A stretch of DNA of 8,259 bases from Clostridia bacterium (GCA_007133365.1 SLMV01000063.1:1-8259); one strand, 5' to 3'. Shown: positions 1-6,346, counted from the first letter of the stretch. The notes: generated from the letters alone by a model not told the origin. Translations and numbers: made by a program.

Positions 1-443
1 AAATAGACATGGAGGCCCATCTTTAGGGCTTTCCAGGCCTCCCGCGCCGCATATTCCCCCGGCGTGCTAATCGCGACCAAATTGGCCGATGGCGCACGTC
101 GAAAACCACTCGAAAGACTGCGGGGTGGAATCGGGGCCGGAGCGCCATCGGGTTGTTCGTCGGCCCCCTCACCTTTGAGCGCCGCTTCCATCTCATCGAG
201 CGCGCGGTCCAAATCGTCCGCGTCAACTTCGCCGGAGACGGCCAAGACCACGTCTGAGGAGGTGGCATTGGCCGCGTCATCCGTCATTAATCCCGCGTCT
301 TCGAGCACCTCTAGATTGGACTCCGTGCCCACAATGGCAAAGGCATCCTCCAGTTCGAAATCTTCCAGCACTTTTCCCGCGACGCGCATCAAAACGATTG
401 AATCCTGGTAGGTATCGGGTAATATGCGTGACTTGACTCCCAT
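1..443 (-). CDS. fdrA: FdrA-family protein, AllF-type oxamate carbamoyltransferase subunit (N-terminal part; runs off left edge)
   Basis: Reading down from ATG at 443 the frame stays open for 147 codons to the window edge, so only the N-terminus is visible. It matches E. coli FdrA as I remember it: YQDSIVLMRVAGKVLE near the start (E. coli FQDSVSLM...), then IVGTESNLEVLEDAGL, ATSSDVVLAV, a charged Pro/Ala-rich linker at about residues 95-115, and ANLVAISTPGEYAAREAWKAL before the break (E. coli ANLALISVAGEYAAE). FdrA is an acyl-CoA-synthetase-like protein. In E. coli it was renamed AllF, a subunit with AllG and AllH of oxamate carbamoyltransferase (oxalurate + phosphate to oxamate + carbamoyl phosphate). 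The start is supported by AGAGGTGAT at 448-456. It follows the permease gene on the same strand after 183 bp, so it is probably the third gene of the left arm. The family call is firm; that the substrate is oxalurate here is not shown. Confidence 0.88.
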   Translation of the reverse strand, partial: MGVKSRILPDTYQDSIVLMRVAGKVLEDFELEDAFAIVGTESNLEVLEDAGLMTDDAANATSSDVVLAVSGEVDADDLDRALDEMEAALKGEGADEQPDGAPAPIPPRSLSSGFRRAPSANLVAISTPGEYAAREAWKALKMGLHVY

Positions 444-554
444 CGCTATCACCTCTTCCGTGAAGTGGAGTACCATTTCCGTTGCATTTTCCTTGGTGGT
501 AGTGGGTTACAAAAAAGAACATCTTGGTTTGGTTTAGGCGTATTTTGAAGGCAA

Positions 555-589
555 GTGGGACCAGCCGCATCGCATTACGGCTGGCCCAC
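555..589 (-). repeat. Inverted repeat / hairpin between permease gene and fdrA
   Basis: The plus-strand arms GTGGGACCAGCCG (555-567) and CGGCTGGCCCAC (578-589) pair over 12 bp with one bulged A at 560 and a 10-nt loop. The hairpin begins 37 bp past the permease stop and ends 111 bp before the fdrA ATG. On the minus strand it is followed by TTGCCTTC and not by a clean T-run, so it is a weak intrinsic terminator at best. It may instead be an mRNA-stabilising or attenuating structure that sets the permease:fdrA ratio. Confidence 0.6.
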
Positions 590-626
590 ACCGAATATAC
601 TGTGACATCCGTTTAACCCGGAACAC

Positions 627-1937
627 TTATCCCACAAAGAACGTGATGATAAGAAGCAATACAAACGCCCCGAGGACAAATCGGAGGTTGTGTCGGATGA
701 TATCCACGATCTCTTCTCGGAATCCATAGGAAAGCGCGGCCACGTTGATCTGTACCGGGCTGATCTGGGTTCCGAGTCCCACCGCAATCGCCACCAGCCC
801 CATGCTGACAGAAGTAAAGCCGATCTCGGCCAGCGTTGGGAAGATCAGGGTCATCACACCCGCGGCAAAAGCACCGGCTGGCCACGCAACAACGAAACCG
901 GCCACGGCCGCCACCGGCAAAACCAGTTGTGCGGGCATCTGACCGGCCAAACCCGCAATCGCTTCGAAAGTGCCAATTTCACCAATCATGTTGATAAAGC
1001 CTAAGAACATACCCACTTTGAACAGGGTGACCAGAATAAAACGGCCGCCGTCAACAACCGCGTCTGAGGCCTCATCAAGAGTCAGACGAGACACCAGGAA
1101 GGTAATAACCACGGTAAGGACGAGAATGGTTGGCGGTGTAAACAGGGCCACGTCTAAGAGATTATTAATCGGGCTCCCAAAGGCCACCATGATCAAAAAG
1201 AGCAAAAACGGCAACGCACGCAGCGTCAGAGGTCCGGTGGGCATGGCACCAAAATCCTCTTCATCGGGTGACGTTTCTTCATCAAGCGCCGAGGTCTCGT
1301 CTTGATCCTCGGTTTCGTCATCTTCGGGTTGATCTTTCAATAACACACCGTGTCGGGCCACGCCATAGAACGCAATGCCCGCACCAATCAAGATGAAGAG
1401 CAGAGCGTACGGTTGCATGTTCGCGACGTGCTCCATGATGGGAACATCGGCCCATTCGGCCGTCACGGCGGTTTCCGTTGAGGCCGGCGACGTGGTAAAC
1501 GCGGCCGCCGTCGCGATCGCCATACCCGCAATCACGTGCGGTACCGAACCGACCGCAGCCGCCACCAAGGGCGCTGTCACCATGGTATTACCGGCACCCA
1601 ATCCCGCCATGTAGGTGGCAAGCGCCTGAATGATCACCATAATGCCAACGAGAATGCTGACCTTCCCGGCGAGGCTTCGGTGAGCGAGGGCCACCATGGC
1701 TTTGACACCACCTGCTTTGGCAATCATCGCCGCGGTCGCAGCATAAACAACCGGCACCGTGATGCCAAGCATCTGGCCCACACCGCCGAGGAACAGATCC
1801 GGCAACTCGCCCAGAGGTACTGCGCCAATGATGATGGCAACGAGCGCACCCGCCACGCCAGCCACCAACATGTGTTGACGTAGAACAATCAATGCAATGA
1901 CGACAAGTAAAGGAAGAATCAATAAAAGGACGTCCAC
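627..1937 (-). CDS. Ion-transporter (IT) superfamily permease, CitMHS/DcuC/GntP-like
   Basis: A 436-residue integral membrane protein. Hydrophobic segments run from residue 3 onward: 3-40, 56-75, 92-110, 114-148, 176-195, a middle loop, 240-262, 265-285, 298-315, 335-362, 372-392 and 414-435. The architecture is two halves around a cytoplasm-like loop. Gly/Ser/Pro-rich re-entrant-type stretches are seen: AGLGAGNTMVTAPL (111-124), TTSPASTETAVTAEWA (148-163) and GLGTQISPVQINVAA (387-401). These resemble carboxylate carriers of the IT superfamily, but I cannot assign a subfamily or substrate. The middle loop (202-228) is extremely acidic, 16 of 27 residues Asp or Glu. The start is GTG at 1937, because AAGGGG (1945-1950) lies 7 nt upstream. 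It is 58 bp behind the amidohydrolase gene with no terminator between, so co-transcription is likely. In context it may import a carboxylate substrate or export a carboxylate product such as an oxamate-like acid (inference). Confidence 0.75.
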   Translation of the reverse strand: MDVLLLILPLLVVIALIVLRQHMLVAGVAGALVAIIIGAVPLGELPDLFLGGVGQMLGITVPVVYAATAAMIAKAGGVKAMVALAHRSLAGKVSILVGIMVIIQALATYMAGLGAGNTMVTAPLVAAAVGSVPHVIAGMAIATAAAFTTSPASTETAVTAEWADVPIMEHVANMQPYALLFILIGAGIAFYGVARHGVLLKDQPEDDETEDQDETSALDEETSPDEEDFGAMPTGPLTLRALPFLLFLIMVAFGSPINNLLDVALFTPPTILVLTVVITFLVSRLTLDEASDAVVDGGRFILVTLFKVGMFLGFINMIGEIGTFEAIAGLAGQMPAQLVLPVAAVAGFVVAWPAGAFAAGVMTLIFPTLAEIGFTSVSMGLVAIAVGLGTQISPVQINVAALSYGFREEIVDIIRHNLRFVLGAFVLLLIITFFVG

Positions 1938-1995
1938 ATTAACACCCCTTTTCTAAGATGACCTTCATCGACCGTTTGCAGTATCCAAATCATTC

Positions 1996-3261
1996 CTACG
2001 GCAGATCCTCAGATACTTTCACTTTCGCTTCTCGTTCCACAACGATATTACCGGCCACCACCACGAATCGAGGTCGGGCTTGATTCACCACGATCGCTTG
2101 CGACGAAGGAGCGTCCCATACCAGAAAATCGGCCCGATCGCCTTCGTTTACGTGAGACACCAAGCTGTCCGCATCACCCAGCGAATCGAGCAGAGCGACG
2201 GATCGTCGCGTCCCCATATCAAAAACCTGGGCGATTTCCTCCCGTCCTCCCATGTGACCCGCATGCGCCAGAATGAGAGCGCCTTCGACCATATTGGCAT
2301 TGCCGAAAGGATTGAACGGATCGCGAACATTGTCGGAACCATAGGTCACATTCACACCCGAGGCCAACAATTCCTTGACCGGCATCAATCCCCGGCGCGG
2401 ATTCACCGCGTCATCCCGTCCTTGCAGATACAGGTTGGTGGATGGCAAGGTGATCATATGAATGCCGGCGTCGGCCACCTGTTCAATGATCGATTGCCGA
2501 CGTTGAGGCTCTTGTGCCGATAATGAGCAACAATGGGCCGCCGCAACGCGACCGCCGAATCCTCGTTCATTGGTGACGTCAATACAATCAAGCAGGGTCA
2601 AATCGTTGGGATCGTCCGACTCATCAACGTGCATATCCACCGGTACCGCGTGTTTCTCCGCTAAATCGAAGACTTTCTCAATATGTGTCCGGGGGTCGGG
2701 ATCGTTGGCCGGAATTCCACCAATAGCATCACATCCCATACGCAGGCTTTCATCGAGGAGTTCAAAAACCCCGGGTTCTCCCGTGATTCCTTCCTGAGGA
2801 AAGGCCACAATCTCCATCTGCACCCAATCGGCTAAGGCCTCCCGTGCTTTTACCCCCGCTTCTACGCCGGTCAATCGCGCAATCGGATCGACATCCACAT
2901 GCGTTCGAAGGCGGGTGGTTCCGTGAACCAATGCCTGCCGCGCACCCCGAAGCATCTTCTCATAAACGGATGCAACATCGGTCTCCTCTTTGAGGGCTTG
3001 CCCGATTTCAATGGCTTCCCCGAGGGTTCCGGATTGGTTGGGCTTGACTTCGCTGTTATAGGCTTTGTCCAAATGCATGTGCACATCTGCAAAAGACCGG
3101 GTGACCAACTGACCCTCCAAATCCACCACCGAATGCGAATTCTCCGAATTCAAATGACTTGATCCGTCATTCTCTTGGTGGATGGCTTTAATCTTTCCGC
3201 TTTCGCACACGATCGTCCAACGACCTTCTTTTCCCACTAGGCGGGCGTTTTTAAATATCAC
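1996..3261 (-). CDS. Cytosine-deaminase-type metal-dependent amidohydrolase (CodA/AtzC-like)
   Basis: A 421-residue amidohydrolase-superfamily TIM-barrel enzyme, about the length of E. coli CodA (427). Metal and catalytic positions align almost residue for residue with CodA: H61 and H63 (VHMHLDK), Q156 in IVAFPQEGI, H211 and E214 in DMHVDESDDP, H243 in AAHCCSL, and D310 in YGSDNVRDPFNPFG. The N-terminal INARL-type strand (IFKNARLVGKEGRW) is also shared. Differences matter: the residue after the metal-binding Asp is Asn (N311), where CodA has Asp314, and Lys66 follows the HMHLD motif where CodA has Thr. As I recall, AtzC-like N-alkylammelide hydrolases carry a similar HLDK and Asp-Asn pair. 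Expected chemistry is hydrolytic loss of an exocyclic amine from a heterocycle; the substrate is probably not cytosine. It heads the left arm. GTG at 3261 is preferred over an in-frame TTG at 3282 because the Shine-Dalgarno lies between them. Confidence 0.88.
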   Translation of the reverse strand: MIFKNARLVGKEGRWTIVCESGKIKAIHQENDGSSHLNSENSHSVVDLEGQLVTRSFADVHMHLDKAYNSEVKPNQSGTLGEAIEIGQALKEETDVASVYEKMLRGARQALVHGTTRLRTHVDVDPIARLTGVEAGVKAREALADWVQMEIVAFPQEGITGEPGVFELLDESLRMGCDAIGGIPANDPDPRTHIEKVFDLAEKHAVPVDMHVDESDDPNDLTLLDCIDVTNERGFGGRVAAAHCCSLSAQEPQRRQSIIEQVADAGIHMITLPSTNLYLQGRDDAVNPRRGLMPVKELLASGVNVTYGSDNVRDPFNPFGNANMVEGALILAHAGHMGGREEIAQVFDMGTRRSVALLDSLGDADSLVSHVNEGDRADFLVWDAPSSQAIVVNQARPRFVVVAGNIVVEREAKVKVSEDLP

Positions 3262-3266
3262 CGGGA

Positions 3267-3276
3267 CCCCTCCCTT
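3267..3276 (-). promoter_or_regulatory. Ribosome-binding site fixing the amidohydrolase start
   Basis: Minus-strand AAGGGAGGGG sits 5 nt before GTG 3261. It falls inside the coding frame if the upstream TTG at 3282 were used, so the GTG is the likely start. CodA alignment (IINARLPGEEGLW against IFKNARLVGKEGRW) also begins just after this GTG. Confidence 0.75.
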
Positions 3277-3492
3277 AAACAAAGGTGCTCTTGTTTTTCC
3301 GATACGGTCGTGTTCTTACGTTTCGCATTTGGAAATTCGCTTTCGATTGTCACCACCTGGCGTCGATACCAAAGACGACGAGTCGAAACCGTGAGGCCGG
3401 ACGGCCAACCATCACGATCCATTCGGCACACTTTCGAGTGTTCGTCGTTAATTTTTGAATTTGCGAGGTGATTGTGCATCAACCTTTATCAA

Positions 3493-3515
3493 CGGTCATT
3501 GGGTCATCGGTCATT
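3493..3515. repeat. Triple short tandem repeat, GGTCAT units
   Basis: Three near-identical units, CGGTCATT (3493-3500), GGGTCATC (3501-3508) and CGGTCATT (3508-3515), follow each other at 7-8 bp spacing. They lie about 230 bp upstream of the amidohydrolase start. Iterated sites like this can bind a regulator, but the spacing is less than a helical turn and no regulator gene is in view. Confidence 0.4.
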
Positions 3516-3971
3516 CGGCCACTTCGAATACTTCAATTCCTCTTCCACAAATTTTCTTCGACGAATGGAAAGGCCGTTCCTTTGTCCAACGCCATAAATA
3601 AGCGGCGATCCAATTATTATATTGATACATATCTAACCAAAAATCCAGAGGTTTGCCCTTCCTCATACGAAAGCGTTGGCACCGAATCCATCGATTCCTT
3701 GTGGTTTTGTCACTTCTTAACAAAGGATTTTTCTATCTAAATCCAGAAAGACCGTGATAGAGGAGGGCAGGCAAGGATTTCTTCTTGGAAGGTTTTCAAT
3801 ATTCTAACAACAGTATTAGGATCCGATACCACAATATTGACGCTCTTTTTTTCGAATAGCACACCGCGACACCGTTAGAATACCTGCGACAATTGGCGGA
3901 TTTATCGAGGTATGAAGATCGTCACCGAGAACACCCCACATATACAATCTACTGTAGAAATATGCGGCATG

Positions 3972-3981
3972 ATCCGCGGAT
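3972..3981. promoter_or_regulatory. Perfect palindrome just upstream of the NCS2 permease, possible operator
   Basis: ATCCGCGGAT is a perfect 10-bp palindrome, with two further matching pairs beyond one mismatch (3969-3970 with 3983-3984). It lies 29 bp before the permease ATG and downstream of a possible -10 (TACAAT, 3943-3948), a place where a repressor would block transcription. There is no direct evidence of binding. Confidence 0.25.
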
Positions 3982-3997
3982 GATCTCGCGCTTACTC

Positions 3998-4006
3998 GGA
4001 GGTGAT
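3998..4006 (+). promoter_or_regulatory. Ribosome-binding site fixing the NCS2 permease start
   Basis: GGAGGTGAT is a near-perfect Shine-Dalgarno, with its GGAGG core 8 nt before ATG 4011. An in-frame GTG at 4002 overlaps this site and so cannot be the start. Confidence 0.8.
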
Positions 4007-4010
4007 ACGG

Positions 4011-5345
4011 ATGGAAGACCCTCAGGAAAAAGAAGGGCTGGTACAACTCGAATACGGACCCAATGATCCACCACGATCAAACCGTGATACTTTCATCTAC
4101 TCACTGCAATGGGTCCTTATCATGTTTTATCCCGTCGTATGGGGTTACGCCATTGTCGGCTTGGGGCTGGAGATGTCCGGCGATGTTTTAAGTGCCTACA
4201 TGGGTCGCGTGGTGCTCATGATCGGGCTTGCCACGCTTCTTCAGACCGTGATGGGTCATCGTTTTGCCATGGTGTCCGGACCCAATATTATTCCATCGCT
4301 TGCCATCGTCGCCGCGTTTACGGTCGGAGGTGCGGAATACGGCTTTCAATCTTTTAACGCCTATATTTTTGCCGGCGTTATCGTGGCATTGCTAGGCGCT
4401 TTTGGCGTCATCAGTTTGATCGGAAAAGTTTGGACGCCGTTGGTGTTGGGATCGATGATTATGATGATTGGACTCGCCGTCAGTGCGGATGGGATGGAAC
4501 TCATCGCCGCCTACGGCCCGACCTGGCCCTATTATTTCGGAATCCTTCTGGCGCTCATCTGCGGTTGGCTCTCCATCCGAGGACGTGCGATTTGGGCCAC
4601 GATCCCGGTATTGGTCGCCATTGTGCTTGGCTATGCCGGCTTTATGGTCATGGGCGAGTTTAACTGGGAACTGGTCCACCAAATGCCAACCTTCGTGACA
4701 CCCGAGCTCTTTCCCTTTGGGCTTCAAATGCCGCCCTTTGATCTCATCGTGACGATGACCGTCGTCAATATTTTCGCGGCCATCAACTTATACGGCAACG
4801 TTCAAGGCTATGCCAATATCATCCAGGCGGATGTGCCCACCGCTCGGGAGCGCCGTTACTTTACCCTTTTTGGTCTCCTCGAAGGCTCCTTGGCCGGCAT
4901 TTTGGGGGTACCCAGCCACGTCTCCTATGGCGAAAACCTGGGGTTCATTCTCCTCACCCGCGTCGCTGCGCGTCTCTTCATTATTATCGCGAGCATTGCG
5001 TTCATCATCCTAAGTTTCGTTGGTCCAATGGGCGGTCTCATGGCGGCCATGCCCCAACCAGTGGCCGGCGCCGTGCTCTTGGGGGTCGCCTCTACCTTGA
5101 TCGGACTTGGGGCGAGCACCTGGCACGAGCGTGAGTTTGGCACCCGGGAAATCTTCATTGTCGGATTCTCCGTCTTCTTTGCCTTGGGGAGCGCTCAATT
5201 ACCGCAGTCATTTTTCGACCAATTGCCGCGACTGGTCGGAACCCTGCTCAACAACCCGGTCATTGTCGTGATCATTGTCGTAATATTGCTCGAACAGATC
5301 GTCTTTAAAGAAAGACAAAAAACCACAAAAGACATTGAAACCTAA
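4011..5345 (+). CDS. NCS2/NAT-family (uracil/xanthine-type) permease with atypical substrate-site residues
   Basis: A 444-residue polytopic membrane protein with about 14 hydrophobic segments, the usual size for nucleobase:cation symporter-2 carriers. Family marks: TM1 SLQWVLIMF (31-39); TM3 GPNIIPSLAIVAAF (90-103); the TM8-TM10 core; TM10 SYGENLGFILLTRV (305-318), matching UraA TYGENIGVMAITRV; and the TM12-like PQPVAGAVLLGVASTLIGLG (348-367). From UraA Glu241 to Glu290 is 49 residues. The same distance back from E308 here lands on N259, so the TM8 Glu is replaced by Asn, and UraA His245 also becomes Asn (N263). The TM1 Gln-His pair is Gln-Trp (Q33-W34). The TM10 Glu (E308) remains. This implies a substrate other than uracil or xanthine, or altered coupling. 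It leads the right arm, 58 bp before the amidase gene. Confidence 0.87.
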   Translation: MEDPQEKEGLVQLEYGPNDPPRSNRDTFIYSLQWVLIMFYPVVWGYAIVGLGLEMSGDVLSAYMGRVVLMIGLATLLQTVMGHRFAMVSGPNIIPSLAIVAAFTVGGAEYGFQSFNAYIFAGVIVALLGAFGVISLIGKVWTPLVLGSMIMMIGLAVSADGMELIAAYGPTWPYYFGILLALICGWLSIRGRAIWATIPVLVAIVLGYAGFMVMGEFNWELVHQMPTFVTPELFPFGLQMPPFDLIVTMTVVNIFAAINLYGNVQGYANIIQADVPTARERRYFTLFGLLEGSLAGILGVPSHVSYGENLGFILLTRVAARLFIIIASIAFIILSFVGPMGGLMAAMPQPVAGAVLLGVASTLIGLGASTWHEREFGTREIFIVGFSVFFALGSAQLPQSFFDQLPRLVGTLLNNPVIVVIIVVILLEQIVFKERQKTTKDIET

Positions 5346-5352
5346 TTGGATC

Positions 5353-5371
5353 GTTCAACCGTCAATTGAAC
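5353..5371. repeat. Short inverted repeat between permease and amidase genes
   Basis: GTTCAA (5353-5358) and TTGAAC (5366-5371) are inverted around a 7-nt spacer in the 58-bp gap. It is too small and lacks a T-run, so it is not a terminator. It could be a protein site or a chance match. Confidence 0.25.
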
Positions 5372-5387
5372 ACACCTAGAACGACTT

Positions 5388-5394
5388 AGGGAGG
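5388..5394 (+). promoter_or_regulatory. Ribosome-binding site deciding the amidase start
   Basis: AGGGAGG ends directly against an ATG at 5395, which is too close for initiation there. The second in-frame ATG at 5404 has a 9-nt spacer and is preferred, shortening the protein by three residues. Confidence 0.65.
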
Positions 5395-5403
5395 ATGTTA
5401 AAA

Positions 5404-6261
5404 ATGACAAAGATTCGATCCTACGAACCGTTCATGGCTTACAATCGCGACAAAGTGCTGGAGAAGGTTGAAAAAGCCTATCAGGAATTTCAAAAGACCC
5501 AGACGTTTTCATTTCCCACCTGGCTCTATGGATCACCCAAGGGAACACTGTTTAAACTCGAGGTAGAGGATTGCCCTCAGTTCGGCGATACGGCCTATGT
5601 TGAATTCGATTCCGCCCGAACGGCATTTCTTTCCATCGACATGCAAACCGACTTCTGCGGTAAAAACGGATACGTTGACGTGATGGGGTATGATTTATCA
5701 CTGACCGAAGCTGCAATCGCGCCGATTAAGAATGTTTTGGACACCGTTCGCGGAACGGAGATTGAGATCATCCATACCCGGGAAGGCCATAAACCCGACC
5801 TTTCGGATGCTCCGTTCAATAAGATCTTGCGAAGCAAGATCGTCGGGAAAGGCGTCGGCATCGGTGAAACCCCACAAGGCGGGCTTGGCCGACTATTGAC
5901 GCGGGGACAACCGAATTGGGATATCCAAAAAGATCTCTATCCCATCGAAGGTGAACACGTCATTGATAAGGCCGGCAAGGGCGCCTTCGGATCAAGCACC
6001 TTGCACATGGTTCTAAAGAACCTCGACGTCACCCATCTCGTCCTCAGCGGAATCACCACCGACGTCTGTGTGCACACTATCATGCGCGAAGCCAACGATT
6101 TCGGGTATTGGTGCGTGCTGTTAAAGGATGCCACCGGCGCCACCGACTACGGGAACTATGAGGCCGCCATTAAACAGATCAAAATGCAAGGCGGCGTCTT
6201 CGGCTGGGTCTCCGATTCAGCACGATTCATCGAAGCGGTAAAGGCCGCGAAACTGAAATAA
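5404..6261 (+). CDS. Isochorismatase-fold cysteine amidohydrolase, closely biuret-hydrolase (BiuH/triuret hydrolase)-like
   Basis: A 285-residue cysteine hydrolase of the isochorismatase superfamily. The catalytic triad is visible: D79 in IDMQTDFCG, K189 in VIDKAGKGAF and C222 in GITTDVCV. Long blocks match Rhizobium biuret hydrolase (BiuH) as I remember it: DMQTDFCGKNGYVDVMGYD, HTREGHKPDLSDAP, LTRGQPNWDI, LYPIEGE, MREANDFGY, GATDYGN and KMQGGVFG. Triad spacing agrees (Lys to Cys 33 residues), and Q262 sits 40 residues after the Cys, as the biuret-binding Gln215 does in BiuH. BiuH turns biuret into allophanate and ammonia; triuret hydrolase is a close relative, so the natural amide is unsettled. 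RutB and N-carbamoylsarcosine amidase share the fold but not these blocks. The N-terminus is about 40-45 residues longer than BiuH, with a Lys/Glu-rich stretch at 15-32. It probably acts in the cytosol on a substrate brought in by the upstream permease. Confidence 0.88.
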   Translation: MTKIRSYEPFMAYNRDKVLEKVEKAYQEFQKTQTFSFPTWLYGSPKGTLFKLEVEDCPQFGDTAYVEFDSARTAFLSIDMQTDFCGKNGYVDVMGYDLSLTEAAIAPIKNVLDTVRGTEIEIIHTREGHKPDLSDAPFNKILRSKIVGKGVGIGETPQGGLGRLLTRGQPNWDIQKDLYPIEGEHVIDKAGKGAFGSSTLHMVLKNLDVTHLVLSGITTDVCVHTIMREANDFGYWCVLLKDATGATDYGNYEAAIKQIKMQGGVFGWVSDSARFIEAVKAAKLK

Positions 6262-6267
6262 CGGGAC

Positions 6268-6326
6268 GAAATCGCCGGGGTTCTTCCGCTTTGGTTGAAC
6301 CCCGGCAGGACAGGCGAGGCGATTTC
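6268..6326 (+). repeat. Nested inverted repeats in the amidase-allH gap
   Basis: An inner perfect 10-bp stem, GCCGGGGTTC (6274-6283) with GAACCCCGGC (6297-6306), lies inside outer arms GAAATCGCC (6268-6276) and GGCGATTTC (6318-6326). The outer and inner stems share bases 6274-6276. The RNA could therefore stack a 6-bp outer stem on the inner hairpin, or switch to a 9-bp outer stem. No T-run follows, so a simple terminator is unlikely. The outer right arm ends just before the GTG at 6329 and overlaps an upstream Shine-Dalgarno-like AGGCGAGG (6312-6319), so the fold could affect translation of the next gene. Confidence 0.65.
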
Positions 6327-6335
6327 ACGTGCCGC

Positions 6336-6340
6336 GAGGT
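6336..6340 (+). promoter_or_regulatory. Ribosome-binding site favouring ATG 6347
   Basis: GAGGT lies 6 nt before ATG 6347. A rival is AGGCGAGG (6312-6319), 9 nt before an in-frame GTG at 6329. The two starts differ by six residues and the sequence alone does not settle the choice. Confidence 0.5.
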
Positions 6341-6346
6341 TATCAA

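Larger units (their letters stand above)
3262..4010. other. Long divergent intergenic region, no convincing gene
   Basis: About 750 bp separate the divergent amidohydrolase and NCS2 permease genes. The centre (about 3580-3840) is visibly more AT-rich than the genes. Short frames exist on both strands (minus 3511-3723, plus 3468-3740), but neither has a well-placed ribosome-binding site or a family I recognise. Items seen: a minus-strand TATAAT (3616-3621) without a good -35 box; a plus-strand TACAAT (3943-3948), also without a good -35; three close GGTCAT repeats (3493-3515); a 10-bp palindrome (3972-3981); small inverted repeats GGCCG/CGGCC (3395-3406) and ACACT/AGTGT with a TTCG loop (3428-3441); and a T7 run at 3846-3852. 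I recognise no riboswitch (guanidine-I and purine classes were looked for by eye) and no tRNA. It presumably carries the promoters of both arms. Confidence 0.6.

Noticed and set aside
1996..3261. Naming the amidohydrolase codA
   Set aside because: The Asp314-to-Asn change and HLDK motif make true cytosine deaminase activity doubtful.
3258..3482. Minus-strand 74-codon frame running into the amidohydrolase start
   Set aside because: It overlaps the amidohydrolase ribosome-binding site in another frame and shows no recognisable motif.
3616..3621. Minus-strand perfect TATAAT as promoter of the amidohydrolase
   Set aside because: No acceptable -35 box lies 15-19 bp upstream, and it sits in AT-rich DNA where chance matches are common; noted only within the intergenic entry.
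3511..3723. Minus-strand 70-codon frame rich in Trp/Tyr/Phe (LDFWLDMYQYNNWIAAYLWRW) in the intergenic gap
   Set aside because: It looked faintly like a transposase remnant, but I recognise no family motif, the first start is a TTG without a Shine-Dalgarno, and no inverted repeats of an insertion sequence flank it.
3468..3740. Plus-strand 90-codon frame
   Set aside because: Its GTG start overlaps the only purine-rich site, composition is not protein-like for the neighbourhood, and no family is recognisable.
3837..3842. Plus-strand TTGACG as a -35 box for the NCS2 permease
   Set aside because: Nothing like a -10 box occurs 16-18 bp downstream (the bases are CACACC-like).
5404..6261. RutB ureidoacrylate amidase or N-carbamoylsarcosine amidase
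   Set aside because: The blocks GGYVD-like, HTREGHKPDL, LYPIEGE, GATDYGN and KMQGGVFG fit the biuret/triuret hydrolase group much better.
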